From positions 19,916,912-19,980,911 of the forward strand of contig NC_092675.1 in assembly GCF_964355755.1 (NCBI RefSeq): a stretch of 64,000 nt of DNA. Direction: 5' to 3'. This DNA is from Antedon mediterranea (Eukaryota > Echinodermata > Crinoidea > Comatulida > Antedonidae). Below the pieces are notes generated by a model that saw only the letters and a program-made list of their open reading frames with translations, did not search any database and was not told the origin of the DNA. Made by a program: the position numbers and the translations under genes. Below are positions 22,302 to 34,266 of this stretch, in pieces. Position 1 is the stretch's first letter. Every line of letters starts with the position of its first letter.

Positions 22302-25300
22302 ATGGCTGCCCCCATAGAAGTTGTTTTGACATGCGATTTGTCTGGGCAAATGTGGAATACTTGTGTTTGGGATTTGAATTCAGGAACTGTGTTAAAGTCA
22401 TACTCAGGTGGAATAAGTACTTCAAAGAGTCTTAATTTTATTGGTAGAGATTATCTGTTGTCTGCTTCACCTAGCAAGTCTGTTCTAAACTTGTGGTCTC
22501 TACACAAAAGGGTGAGTCGCCAGGCCTTCTGCGACGTGGGTCTGGGAAATCAACAAATTTCACAGTTGTGCAAAGGATAGTGTATTCCTAATTGGTCGTT
22601 TCGTCCCTATTACAATCATGATGTGACTATAATTTAAAATGGATATAAAATAATATGAACTGATTCTAGGCCTATTTCACATGACTTTTTTTGTAAATCA
22701 ATGCCATGACAAATTTGTTAAAAAAAATGTAATTTATAAACATTACATTATTTTACTGTAAAAATGTATTAATTGTGAATAATTATAAATTAATACATTA
22801 ATTTTAGGAACAGCAACAAGTAAAGATGATTTGCCCGGGAGTTGTAAATTGTCTGACAGTGTCACCTGATGGAAGTTATTGTGTCGCAGCGATTTCTGAA
22901 AAGATATATATATGGCAGGTAATAATAATATATTTCGATTAAATTTTGTATAATAAAAATATTAATAATTTTGTTAATATAATTATATTGTATTTGCATG
23001 GTAGCATGCAAATATAAATCACATTTTGGTCATGTAAAAAATGGTATAATGCACTTTAATACTCAATAAAAATCTTAATACGTTGTGTTTTTATTTAAAC
23101 TATTTGTATTTTTTTATTTAAATCTTAGTTTTCAACTGGGAATTTATTAGCTGTTGTTTCAAGACACTACCAGAAAGTAACGTGCCTGTCTTTTACTGAT
23201 GATGGCAGCCATTTTGTATCCGGTGGCGAAGACAACATTATTATAGTATGGTCAATGGCAAGGTTAGCAGGTTTTAAACTTCAATTCAACATTTGTCCAT
23301 ATGATACATAAAAAACAATTACATTCTGGAATCCATATATATATTCATATATACAATTTATCATTTAGTAAATGTTATGCACGATTTCTTGCGCAATGTC
23401 AAATTAAACAAATTCTTAGTTAAAAAATAGCTGCGGTGTACTGTAAAAATTAAATAAAATACACCCTACCATGCCTTTAATTAAGAGTATATGCATCTGT
23501 AATATTTTTTTCTTGTTTCTTTAAAATAGTCTATTACAAAAAAGTAATACTTACCAGCAATGCATAGAACCATTGCATATTTGGTCACAGCACTCTCTAC
23601 CAATCACTGACGTTTACTGCGGAACTGGTTTTCCCCATTCAAGAGTGGTCTCAACCTCACTTGATCAAACATGTAAAGTAAGTTCTGTGTGTACAGTTAA
23701 CTCAACCAATTTAAACCTGCACTAAAAGAGCACTGGTCTAACCACCTAAACTACAGCCCATATGAATCAAAGAATATTTTCTGGTCAAGAGGGGCACAGA
23801 AGCATTAATGTTTTAAGTCTTGAAATCCGGGTAGGTAGGTAATATCTCTTTTGAAAGATTGAAAAAGAAATAACATTTTTTCTGTCTGGCTTTAAAGACC
23901 CCTTCCCTGCAATTTTGGACATTTTTTGGAAAATAATACATATATATCACTTTAAAAACATTAAATCATGTCATTCCTTGTCTTAAATGTACGTTTTATG
24001 GTAAATTATGATAAAAAGTGAGAAACAATGCACTACCTAAGTAGCTCGCGGCGATCGACCTCTCGTGGACGGTCTTAGGCGTAGCCTAGCTAGTAGGCTT
24101 AGTTTTGTAGGCCTAGCTGGTAAACATCGGTAACGTACGAACATCATACGGTAGCTATATACCTAGCCTGACGTTGTATAGTTGCTGCATTAATTGTCTT
24201 TCTATTTTTGCCAGACTCCGTTGATACAAATTGGGGAAAACCCGGTATTTTCGCTGAAAAGTTAGGAGTCTTCCATTTGTTTTGGCCTCACGATCGATCG
24301 AAAAGTGGGCAAAATACAGGTGAAAAACAAAAATATCAATCCGCGCGCAATGCATTTTGGGATTTATAGCGGGCCGCTATAATTATTAGAATCAACTTAT
24401 TTTTCACATTTTTAACCGTTTAAAGACGAAAAAAAAGTTATCGCAATAGGACCATATAGTATTATTTTTACATTAAATATAGTTTGTGATCTTAAATTAG
24501 ATCTAAAAAACGTAGGGAAGGGGGCTTTAAATATTTGAAATAATAAGAATAATATACAATGAAAGCAAACAAGTTTTAGTGAAGTTTGATTTAATTTTAT
24601 TTACATTTAGTTATGGGACATGGCGTCTGGAGAACTGTTGCAAAACTTTGTGTTTGATGTCCCTCTGCATTCTGTTGTCATGGATTCTGCCGAGTATCGT
24701 TTGTTTGTTGGTGGAGCTGACGGAAACATTTTTCAACTAAATCTTTTTAGTAACGTAAGTATTCTGTTATCTCATTTTTTTATTTGAAATCAAGAACTAG
24801 TCAATTGAGATTATATTATAGGTCCAGATGATGTCAGGCACAGTTATATGCATAGGTCATAGGCCCTCTCAAAAAGTGGCTTACATAGTATCCACCTACA
24901 TCATGTTGGATGAAATCATCAACTCTAATTAACATTAACATTAAGTTCAGCACTAATTTTAGGCCCTGGTAAATGTAAATAGGGGAATAACCTGCTACTT
25001 GCAGCCTACTGTGCTGAATTGCACACAGGTGTGGACGACACAGACCATAATTTTCTACTAACTTAAGGGTCCCTTCGTGTCGAGTGCTGCCACCAAACAG
25101 TGCCCATTCGTCTGTCCACAATGACATGGACTGAATGGATCAGTACACCGGGGTAACCCCGTACTTTTCCGATTTCAAAATCCTGTGTCTGCCACTACTG
25201 ACTAAAACATTTGTTTGTATACATGCGGTACATGCAGTAAATATGGAAATGCTGTACAAGTATTATTCATTCTAATTGAAAATGTATTAAAATGGATTAA

Positions 25301-28300
25301 ATGTTAATTATTTTGATTGTTTAATGTCTACATTATTTATCTTAACAGCCTTGTAAAGTAGATTCAGACAATAAACAGGAAACACCTGACATATTCAAAG
25401 GTCATAGGTTAGTTAAAACTTTTGCACTGGTCTTGTTCTTTGTTTGTAGCAAATTCAACTGAATAGCCAACAGGGATGCATTTGAAAAAGTATAATAATC
25501 ACTGGGCATAACTCTTGTCCTCTTGTCCCTGTCACACAAAATATTATTACATATAAAGATTATGAACAATTTTATTGTTTTTGTTAGCAATAAAGTAACA
25601 TGTTTATCAGTATCAATGGATGGCAGTAGACTTGTATCTGGTAGTCATGACAACACAGCACGCATATGGGATGTTTCAAGTAGACAGTGTGTGCGTACAC
25701 TAAAACATAAAGGTAAGTTCTTTATCTATAATGACTTGAAGATGTCAGTTAATAGAAAATGTTTGTTTAAAGCTCTGTCTACACTATAAAACTTTATGTG
25801 ACAAAAAATGTGATGTGCCCATATATGGACATGATGATGTCATATCACTACCATATTTAAGCATTTTACTACCATATTTGGGCACATCACACTTTTTGTG
25901 TCAAACTAGTTTGATAGTGTTTGCAGAGCTTTAAGACTGTAGACGGAAGGAGGCGATAATCTATGCGTATAAGCCCAGTACACGCCATTCTCTGCGCATT
26001 CAGTACTATGTTTGGTTGGTTACTCCTTCGTCTACTGTCTCAAAATAAAAGCTTCCTGATATAAATATATAAGCCCTGTTGTATATCATCTATCCCAGAG
26101 GAGGATCCAGGATTTTTTTTAACATGGGAGCGCTAACATATAACATTTATAATCTGTCAAAAATAGATATCAATACAGTATATAGCTTTCAAGAGAGAAG
26201 GCTGCATGCCCCTGGTGTTACCCCCTGGATCCACCCCTGTATCCTGCTGCGATGCCAAAGCAGATCCCCCAACTTTAAAATCGGAATAAACATATATTTT
26301 GTTTAGCACTCATGATAATCCAACAGCAGCGAAAGTGAGAATACAAATTGATGGAACAACTATTATGTACAATTATTACTTTGTTTTTGCATTACTTTTT
26401 TTCTGTAATTTTTCATTATTGTTAATCTATTGTATCACGTGATTCTAATTTTTTAACATTTTGTTTAATCCTGTCAGATCACCGTCATGGGTTTTGTTTA
26501 ATCCTGTCACCGTCATGGGTTTTGTTTAATCCTGTCACCGTCATGGGTTTTGTTTAATCCTGTCACCGTCATGGGTTTTGTTTAATCCTGTCACCGTCAT
26601 GGGTTTTGTTTAATCCTGTCACCGTCATGGCTTTTGTTTAATCCTGTCACCGTCATGGCTTTTGTTTAATCCTGTCACCGTCATGGGTTTGTTTAATCCT
26701 GTCACCATCATGGGTTTTGTTTAATCCTGTCACCGTCATGTGTTTTGTTTGATCCTGTCACCGTCATGGGTTTTGTTTAATCCTGTCACCGTCATAGGTT
26801 TTGTTTAATCCTGTCACCGTCATGGGTTTTGTTTTATCCTGTCACCGTCATGGGTTTTGTTTAATCCTGTCACCGTCATGGGTTTTGTTTAATCCTGTCA
26901 CCGTCATGGGTTTTGTTTAATCCTTTCACCGTCATGGGTTTTGTTTAATCCTGTCACCGTCATGTGTTTTGTTTAATCCTGTCACCGTCATGGGTTTTGT
27001 TTAATCCTGTAGTGTCACCGTCATGGATTTTGTTTAATCCGGTGACCGTCATGGGTTTTGTTTAATCCGGTCACCGTCATGGCTTTTGTTTAATCCTGTC
27101 ACCGTCATGGGTTTTGTTTAATCCTGTCACCGTCATGGGTTTTGTTTAATCCTGTCACCGTCATGGGTTTTGTTTAATCCTGTCACCGTCATGGGTTTTG
27201 TTTAATCCTGTCACCGTCATGGGTTTTGTTTAATCCTGTCACCGTCATGGGTTTTGTTTAATCCTGTCACCGTCATGGGTTTTGTTTAATCCTGTCACCG
27301 TCATGGGTTTTGTTTGATCCTGTTACCGTCATGTGTTTTGTTTAATCCTGTCACCGTCATGTGTTTTGTTTAATCCTGTCACCGTCATGGGTTTTGTTTT
27401 ATCCTGTCACCGTCATGGGTTTTGTTTGATCCTGTCACCGTCATGTGTTTTGTTTAATCCTGTCACCGTCATGGGTTTTGTTTAATCCTGTCACCGTCAT
27501 GTGTTTTGTTTAATCCTGTCACCGTCATGGGTTTTGTTTAATCCTGTCACCGTCATGGGTTTTGTTTAATCCTGTCACCGTCATGGGTTTTGTTTAATCA
27601 TGTCACCGTCATGGGTTTTGTTTAATCCTGTCACCGTCATGGCTTTTGTTTAATCCTGTCACCGTCATGGCTTTTGTTTAATCCTGTCACCGTCATGGCT
27701 TTTGTTTAATCCTGTCACCGTCATGGGTTTTGTTTAATCCTGTCACCGTCATGGGTTTTGTTTAATCCTGTCACCGTCATGGGTTTTGTTTAATCCTGTC
27801 ACCGTCATGGCTTTTGTTTAATCCTGTCACCGTCATGTGTTTTGTTTGATCCTGTCACCGTCATGGGTTTTGTTTGATCCTGTCACCGTCATGGGTTTTG
27901 TTTAATCCTGTCACCGTCATGGGTTTTGTTTGATCATGTCACCGTCATGGGTTTTGTTTGATCCTGTCACCGTCATGGGTTTTGTTTAATCCTGTCACCG
28001 TCATGGGTTTTGTTTAATCCTGTCACCGTCATGGGTTTTGTTTAATCCTGTCACCGTCATGGGTTTTGTTTGATCATGTCACCGTCATGGGTTTTGTTTG
28101 ATCCTGTCACCGTCATGGGTTTTGTTTAATCCTGTCACCGTCATGGGTTTTGTTTAATCCTGTCACCGTCATGGGTTTTGTTTAATCCTGTCACCGTCAT
28201 GGGTTTTGTTTAATCCTGTCACCGTCATAGGTTTTGTTTAATCCTGTCACCGTCATGGGTTTTGTTTAATCCTGTCACCGTCATGGGTTTTGTTTAATCC

Positions 28301-29370
28301 TGTCACCGTCATGGGTTTTGTTATGTTTATTTGTATTGTATTATCATGTTTTTAATTAACGAAATAAATGAAAAATGAAGGATCGCTAATTCCTAATTGA
28401 ACTCTCATTAAATGTGCTATTTTCATTTATTTATTTCACAGGGCCTGTATCAAATACTGTAATCAAGGTGCCTCCTAGGAAAATGTTCAGTGCTTTAAAC
28501 AAATCAGGACTTCCCATTAAACCATTCAAACGACATGTTCATGTGCCTGCTACAGGGTCAAAGGTCGGAAACCAAACTTCAAGGGAGTCGGTTCAAATTA
28601 GGACAAGGCATTCATTTACTTCAACAAACTACACAGTAAGACAAAGATTTCAGTTTCATAATGTCATCAAAACTATTTGGTTTGTTGCCGTTTGTTTCAA
28701 TTTGAAATTAAAAGATAATAATAATAATACGTCGATCTTATATAGCGCTTAATGCACAAAGCCTCTAAGTTCTTAATAGATGTTTCAAGGTTAATTATCA
28801 TCTGACACCTGATGCAAATAAAAGAAATAACGAGATAGATGTAGCCTAGATGTGAAACAAAATCTTGCATTTTTGTAGAACCTCTATTAAGAAGACACCA
28901 TTGGAACCAAAAACGTGTCTCCTCAATAGGGTTTCCCTGTATAGCAGTCGTCTGTAGTTAAAATATATATTTCCCCTTGTTCATTTTATGACAAAGTGTC
29001 TCCTGAATAGGGGTGTCCCAAAGGAGGAGTTCTACTTTATATGTTTTGTATGTGATTGATATAATATTACAGAATTGTTTTTTTATAGGATTCAATTGAA
29101 CCTTTGGTAGAGTTAGTTAAAAAGGTGAAGTACAATATTTAATTTTGTTGATAACTTGATAGCAATGGGTTTACTATGTTTGATTAATTTGATAGATAAA
29201 AACTGAATGTTAAACATTATAGCCACATAAATTTGAATGATGTATTTGGTTATTTTCAGGATGATAAAGTTTATTCCCAGTTGCCAGCGGAAACCAATCA
29301 AGAGCTTCAAAAAGTAAAGAAGTTGAATGAAGAATTGTACACGTTTACAATAAAACAACTTGTGCAATAA
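22302..29370 (+). CDS. WDR18: WD repeat-containing protein 18
   Basis: Ten exons: 22302-22511, 22808-22918, 23129-23262, 23530-23677, 24611-24754, 25349-25407, 25588-25712, 28442-28635, 29089-29124, 29260-29370. Every junction agrees in phase; total 423 aa (human about 432). The start MAAPIEVVLTCD, the WD blades (CLSFTDDGSHFVSGGEDN, KVTCLSVSMDGSRLVSGSHD, ARIWDVSSRQCVRTL) and a helical tail (LQKVKKLNEELY) match human WDR18 from memory throughout. WDR18 acts with PELP1, TEX10, SENP3 and LAS1L in late pre-60S ribosome maturation in nucleolus and nucleoplasm. An early extension of exon 1 past GTGAGT is not needed. Intron 7 (25713-28441) is swollen by a 28-bp satellite and other repeats. The gene begins about 130 bp after its upstream neighbour. 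Confidence 0.96.
23891..24531. mobile_element. 641-bp inverted-repeat element (TTTAAAGACCCCTTCCCT ends)
   Basis: Left end TTTAAAGACCCCTTCCCT and right end AGGGAAGGGGGCTTTAAA are inverted copies with one difference. No coding capacity. Its CG content is higher than its surroundings (TAGCTCGCGGCGATCGACC). It lies in WDR18 intron 4. Confidence 0.75.
24940..25130 (-). repeat. Dispersed repeat (TTTGGTGGCAGCACT family), minus copy
   Basis: The minus strand contains TTTGGTGGCAGCACTCGACA, GGACCCTTAA, CGTCCACACCTGTGTGCAAT and TAGGCTGCA in the same order as 54246-54475 on the plus strand. Next to it (25138-25165) lies a fragment resembling the tail of the tRNA-derived SINE. Class unknown. In WDR18 intron 5. 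Confidence 0.75.
25767..25934. mobile_element. AAGCTCTGTCTACACTATC MITE, copy d
   Basis: TTAAAGCTCTGTCTACACTA at the left and GCAGAGCTTTAA at the right; the core is typical, with CCATATATGGACATGATGAT. One of the best-preserved copies. In WDR18 intron 7. Confidence 0.9.
26097..26241. mobile_element. Short element with GGATCCAGG inverted ends
   Basis: Left end AGAGGAGGATCCAGGATTTT and right end CCCCCTGGATCCACCCCTGT form an imperfect inverted repeat. Ends of the GGGGYGGATCCAGG type are widespread in hAT-like non-autonomous elements of animals (family knowledge); the assignment is tentative. In WDR18 intron 7. Confidence 0.55.
26464..28324 (+). repeat. 28-bp satellite array, about 66 copies
   Basis: The unit TTTTGTTTAATCCTGTCACC plus GTCATGGG (28 bp) is repeated without spacers for about 1.86 kb. 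Variants include TGTG, GGCT and GATCC forms, and one copy near 27010 carries a short AGTGT insertion. Each frame hits a TAA, so nothing is encoded. It fills most of WDR18 intron 7. Copies change in runs of the same variant, a sign of expansion by unequal exchange. Confidence 0.97.
28875..29036. mobile_element. GTAGAACCTC MITE, copy 1
   Basis: Left end TTGTAGAACCTCTATTAAG and right end GGAGGAGTTCTACTTTA are inverted. ATTTCCCCTTGTTCATTT in the middle also occurs in the copy at 61187-61367. A fragment (GACCTCTATTAAAAGGAC) is near 31950. In WDR18 intron 8. Confidence 0.7.
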
Positions 29371-29371
29371 A
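29366..29371 (+). terminator. WDR18: AATAAA overlapping the WDR18 stop codon
   Basis: The last codons GTG CAA TAA A create AATAAA across the stop. If used it would leave a 3' UTR of only about 20-30 bases; another AATAAA is at 29585-29590. Confidence 0.4.
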
Positions 29372-29796
29372 GACAACAAGTTGCACTCAAATAGAAACAT
29401 TCAGTGCTTAGTGGCACTCTGGTTAATAAGCTTATCATATAATAATGCTTACCAATTCTAGGGCCCTTGGTTCAAATCATAGTGATGTCATATTACCAGT
29501 ATTTTTTCATATTGGTAAACATCAGTGCCACAATCTATAGGGATGTGGTGAGACCTTAAAAACTGATGTGGTAAAGAAATTTTAAATAAACATATGAATA
29601 TAAAGTATACAAGCATTTTCGGGGTGGGTGAGGGTGGAGGAGGTGAAAAAATGTACTCTGCCTCATACTGGCCCCAATCTAACCTAATGATAAGACTTTT
29701 TTTAGTAATTTTGTGATTAAATGTGCGTATAGGAACGTACTAAAAAGTAAAGAACAATACAAACTGTGTACTTGGTAAGCCTCAATCTACTGCAAT

Positions 29797-29900
29797 GGAA
29801 CTTACTATTTAACGATTGTTTAATATTGCGTACTATTGCACGCCATGTGACCAACATTCGTCCAATCAAATGACAGCAATTTATTTAGTTTTTCTACTGC
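29797..29900 (+). repeat. Dispersed repeat left of the 62-bp satellite
   Basis: TACTATTTAACGATTGTTTA, TGCGTACTATTGCACGCCAT and GTCCAATCAAATGACAGCAA recur in the same order and orientation at 31567-31665, on the other side of the satellite. A short direct repeat, CTACTGCAATGGAACTTA, brackets this copy at 29788 and 29895. Confidence 0.8.
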
Positions 29901-30554
29901 AATGGAACTTATATCAAAAAAATATAAATAACACACTCAGAACTTTCTGAAAGATGTGTTAATGCAGGCACTGGAAATGTGGCATTGCATTGTATATTAT
30001 AAAGCCTATAAAAAATGTGTTAATTTTTTGTGAGCTTATATGGTATGTTTTGCCTTTAGAAAAGTGCATATGACTTAACTTGCTTGTATGTGAAATTATA
30101 CTTATAATGACTCGTACAATTCATGTTAAATTAATCAAAGTACAGTATTATGAATATTTGATATGAATTTAATCAGATGTTATTATAAATGAAATATTCA
30201 TTGCCATAAACTGAATCACAGGTTTCAGGTGTACAATGTTGGTAAAGATGTATATACATTATGTATGTATTTCTACACCAACCCTGTTATTGTATACATC
30301 AGACATTGTACCTACTTGATATATTATGCGATTTTTATTTGTAAAGTTGATATAGTATGTTGTAGCCATTGTAATCTTTTAATCAGGAATGCAAATCAGA
30401 ATCTAAAAGGAACAACTTTAATATCTAACCATGTCCATTTACAATTGTATGTATTTCTTAAACACATTGTCGCTCTCGTTGAAATAAATTAAATTATACC
30501 AGGCAGGCATTATTATTATATATATTTTCATACAATGCGTTCATGCTTAGTTAT

Positions 30555-31435
30555 TTACCCAGGTAAGTAGATGATCTACCCACCAAAGTTAGCGCTAATA
30601 ATTGGGCCATGAAGCCAACTTACCCAGGTAAGTAAATGATCTACCCACCAAAGTTAGCGCTAATTGGTCCATGAAGCCAACTTACCTGGGTAAGTAGTAG
30701 ATGATCTACCCACCAAAGTTAGCACTAATCGGTCCATGAAGTCAACTTGCCCAGGTGAGTAGATGATCTACCCACCAAAGTTGGCGCTAATCGGTCCATA
30801 AAGTCAACTTACCCAGGTGAGTAGATGATCTACCCACCAAAGTTGGCGCTAATTGGTCCATGAAGTCAACTTACCTGGGTAAGTAGATGATCTAACCACC
30901 AAAGTTAGCGCTAATCGGTCCATGAAGTCAACTTACCCAGGTAAGTAAATGATCTACCCACCAAAGTTAGCGCTAATCGGTCCATGAAGTAAACTTACCT
31001 GGGTAAGTAGATGATCTACCCACCAAAGTTGGCGCTAATCGGTCCATAAAGTCAACTTACCCAGGTGAGAAGATGATCTACCCACCAAAGTTGGCGCTAC
31101 TCGGTCCATGAAGTCAACTTACCTGGGTAAGTAGATGATCTATCCACCAAAGTTAGCGCTAATCGGTCCATGAAGTAAACTTACCTGGGTAAGTAGATGA
31201 TCTACCCACCAAAGTTAGCGCTAATCGGTCCATGAACTCAACTTACCCAGGTAAGTAAATGATCTACCCACCAAGGTTAGCACTAATCGGTCCATGAAGT
31301 CAACTTACCCAGGTGAGTAGATGATCTACCCACCAAAGTTAGCGCTAATCGGTCCATGAAGTCAACTTACCTGGGTAAGTAGTTGATCTACCCACCAAAG
31401 TTAGCAATAATTTACCAACTTACCCGGGTAAGTGT
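30555..31435. repeat. 62-bp satellite array, about 14 copies
   Basis: Each unit runs ACTTACCCAGGTAAGTAGAT, GATCTACCCACCAAAGTTAG, CGCTAATCGGTCCATGAAGT, CA. It contains three palindromes: ACTTACC(CA or TG)GGTAAGT, GTAGATGATCTAC (near-palindrome) and TTAGCGCTAA. The first switches its centre between CA and TG among copies. Copies are 90-97% alike by eye. No reading frame is conserved. Confidence 0.96.
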
Positions 31436-31566
31436 AACTAAGCCGCCACAATTAATTTGCCATTGAGTGGTATACAAAATAGGTGGCTCTGTTGTATTTC
31501 AAAAGCAATAGTATAAAACAAAATATTTTCCAAACGCGAAAAGATTTTTTTTTCGTACCCAAAAAA

Positions 31567-31665
31567 AAGTACTATTTAACGATCGTTTAATAGTGCGTAC
31601 TATTGCATGCCATGTGACCCACATTTGTCCAATCAAATGACAGGAATTTATTTAGGTGTTATATA
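31567..31665 (+). repeat. Dispersed repeat right of the 62-bp satellite
   Basis: Direct-orientation partner of 29797-29900: TACTATTTAACGATCGTTTA, TGCGTACTATTGCATGCCAT, GTCCAATCAAATGACAGGAA. The pair brackets the 62-bp array, so the array may sit within one composite element. Confidence 0.8.
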
Positions 31666-34266
31666 AAATCAATTATTACAGCGAATATTCATAATTGAAA
31701 CAGACTTATAATACCAAGTATGGAAATGGTTATCTTTTATTCTCTCATTCTGATGTATATATTCAAGATAAATTTCTGTACATACACATACTATTGAAAT
31801 GTAACCAAAACAAAGTACATTATGTTAATAATTTTACCCATTTTTCAACAAAATGTGTTTCATTTCATAATTCAACAATGATGTATTTGTGACGATTAAT
31901 GATTAAAAATAAATAAATCATCTAAATATGGACGACTCTAACAAAAGGGACGACCTCTATTAAAAGGACAACCTATATTAAAGGATCACCCTTTTTCTTG
32001 CACCAACAGAAAATAAAATATACATTTTGTTGACCCCATGTTTCTGCTGCCAATAACAACTTGGAAGAAAAATGACAATAAAATAAATATCTAAAGCTTT
32101 CTTTACTTTTCATTATTATATCAAATCTGTTTTAAGTGCAACCTTGATATTAATGCCATGCACATGCATTACAAATCATATCAATCATTCCTTGTAACAC
32201 AAACCAGCTAAATACATTTGTTTACAGCTGTAATAGCAATTGATCAAGACAATAGTTTCTCTGACAAACTTTTTTTCATCATTAAAAGGTAAATTTACAC
32301 AGGCAATAGACCCTCTCCTCCATTCGCAATCTATAAGCTTATATTCCTGCCTGATGTCTACTCAAATGGTTACATGTACATAGGCACAATAAATACATTT
32401 TTAAAGGTACCCTACTCCCATTGAATTTCTTTGTGAATTTCCCAGACATTATGTATTTGTACTGAGGAAAATTTCAGTCAATACCTGTATATCATTGCAT
32501 ATCACAATATATAAATTCTAGAATTAAAATGTATCAGATCCTTTTCTCTTTCTAATTTGATGGAAATAGTGAGTATATAACAACATTAAAGGCCATAAAT
32601 TTCATTTTTAGAATCTATGTATGTGGTATGTAAAATAAACATTGCCTAGAGCAGGTCAAACCTGCTGACGACTTTATTATTCTTTCTACTAAAAACCTAG
32701 TTTTTACACCTTAAAGCACTTAACAACCTAGACTATGACATATGCATGTATTGTCAACATGCATCATCCCAGAAATAGAAACCGCAAATGCAATCTACTG
32801 TGCAACGTGGCCTATGACGTATGTATGCTTTGTTTGACATGCATCCAGAAGTAGAAACAGCAAAGACATAGATTTTAAAACCTTACACTGGCTAAAAATA
32901 GGATAAGGGGAAGTTGAAATTGCAAAAGAAAAATATATAGTGAAATTTAACTATACTGAAATGTGAAGTTAGGCAGTGGCGTGTATGAGCGCTCACTGGC
33001 TAAACCCAGAGCTTATGGGCCCCAGATGAACAGCTAAGATGAACATCCCCAATGTAACTATCCCTAGTGCAGTATACTACTGGGTTAGGGCATAATGGTG
33101 CACACACCTACTGATATTCTTAGCCTGTTAAAACTAGTTGAAAGTCTGTTATTACAATTTTAACAAGTTTAATTATATTTAAAAGAAAAATCTTTTTTTA
33201 ATCACCATAACATACATCCATAATTTATAACCAACTTAAATCTACAAAAGGTCAAATTTAACCAATTTAAAATTGAAAAACCTTGCAGATAGTTATACAA
33301 TGGCTTCATTATTCTTTTCAACTTATAATCTTTTGAACTGTGTATTGTGCATTTAAATGCAAGCTCTTTATAAGGTGGCTCTCTATTTTGCTCCAGAATA
33401 GGCCCTTGAACAAAACCAGGATGTATACTGTACCACAATAAGCAGCACAGATATTTTGCCATGTTAATAATAATTTGATCATTTGCATGGTGTAATTCCA
33501 ATTTCTTTCTAAAATACTGTATGCAGGACAAAGGTATACTTTAATTAATCATTAAAAGTTTCAGATATATACTGAGTAATAAAAGACAGTATAATTGCTT
33601 ATTGATAATTCCACACTGTGAAGAAACAAGTGTGTTAGTACCTGTATGCATTTGGTGTTAAAGAAGAAAGTAGAAGCAATGTAGATAAGTGTGTATGGAC
33701 AATGTTACTTCCACACCAAAAGCAAGGGTAAATACATAAGCATAGAGAAAAGTGTTCATTGCTTCATACTATCTGGTGCCTAAAAGTCCCTGTTATAAAG
33801 ATTATAATTGAAAGACTTTTGAGACCCCATCATATTCTCCAAAACCATTATGACCATAGCAAACAATAAACATTTCTTTTTATTTCTGAATAATTAAATG
33901 TGTCCATAAAATCTTGTCAAGTAACATGGTTGAAATAAAAAGAACGAACTAAACAATGATTCACAATACAAACTAGCGTGCACACATAATTTTGATATCT
34001 TTACATAGTTTTTTTTGTTTACAAAATAGCATCGAATGCTATAATGCACATAGTCACAAGGTTTAGTTTGTATTCTATAAGTTGATGTGCAAGAAATGTT
34101 TCTTCGTTAGTTCATAGCAGATAACACCATTTTCCAGATATATTCTCCAATAAATCTCTTTTCTATTTTTATTGTCTTGCTATTAAATAAACTTCTTTAA
34201 TATCAAAGGTTTGAGTTGTTGTGCAATTGCTGTAAACAGTCTTCTAATATATTTAAATATTTGTTC

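Larger units (their letters stand above)
29371..34266. other. Convergent region between WDR18 and RNF11
   Basis: No coding exon is supported here. The left part holds the WDR18 3' end, two copies of a dispersed repeat (29797-29900, 31567-31665) and a 62-bp satellite between them. The right part, roughly 31900-34266, is probably RNF11 3' UTR on the minus strand (vertebrate RNF11 also has a long one), but its end cannot be fixed because AATAAA occurs often. Open frames here have no family features. Confidence 0.5.

Noticed and set aside
26464-28324. CRISPR-like regular repeat
   Set aside because: Units are directly adjacent with no unique spacers, the host is an animal and there are no cas genes. 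It is a satellite.
30555-31435. CRISPR-like array of 62-bp repeats
   Set aside because: The whole unit, including the part that would be spacer, is conserved between copies.
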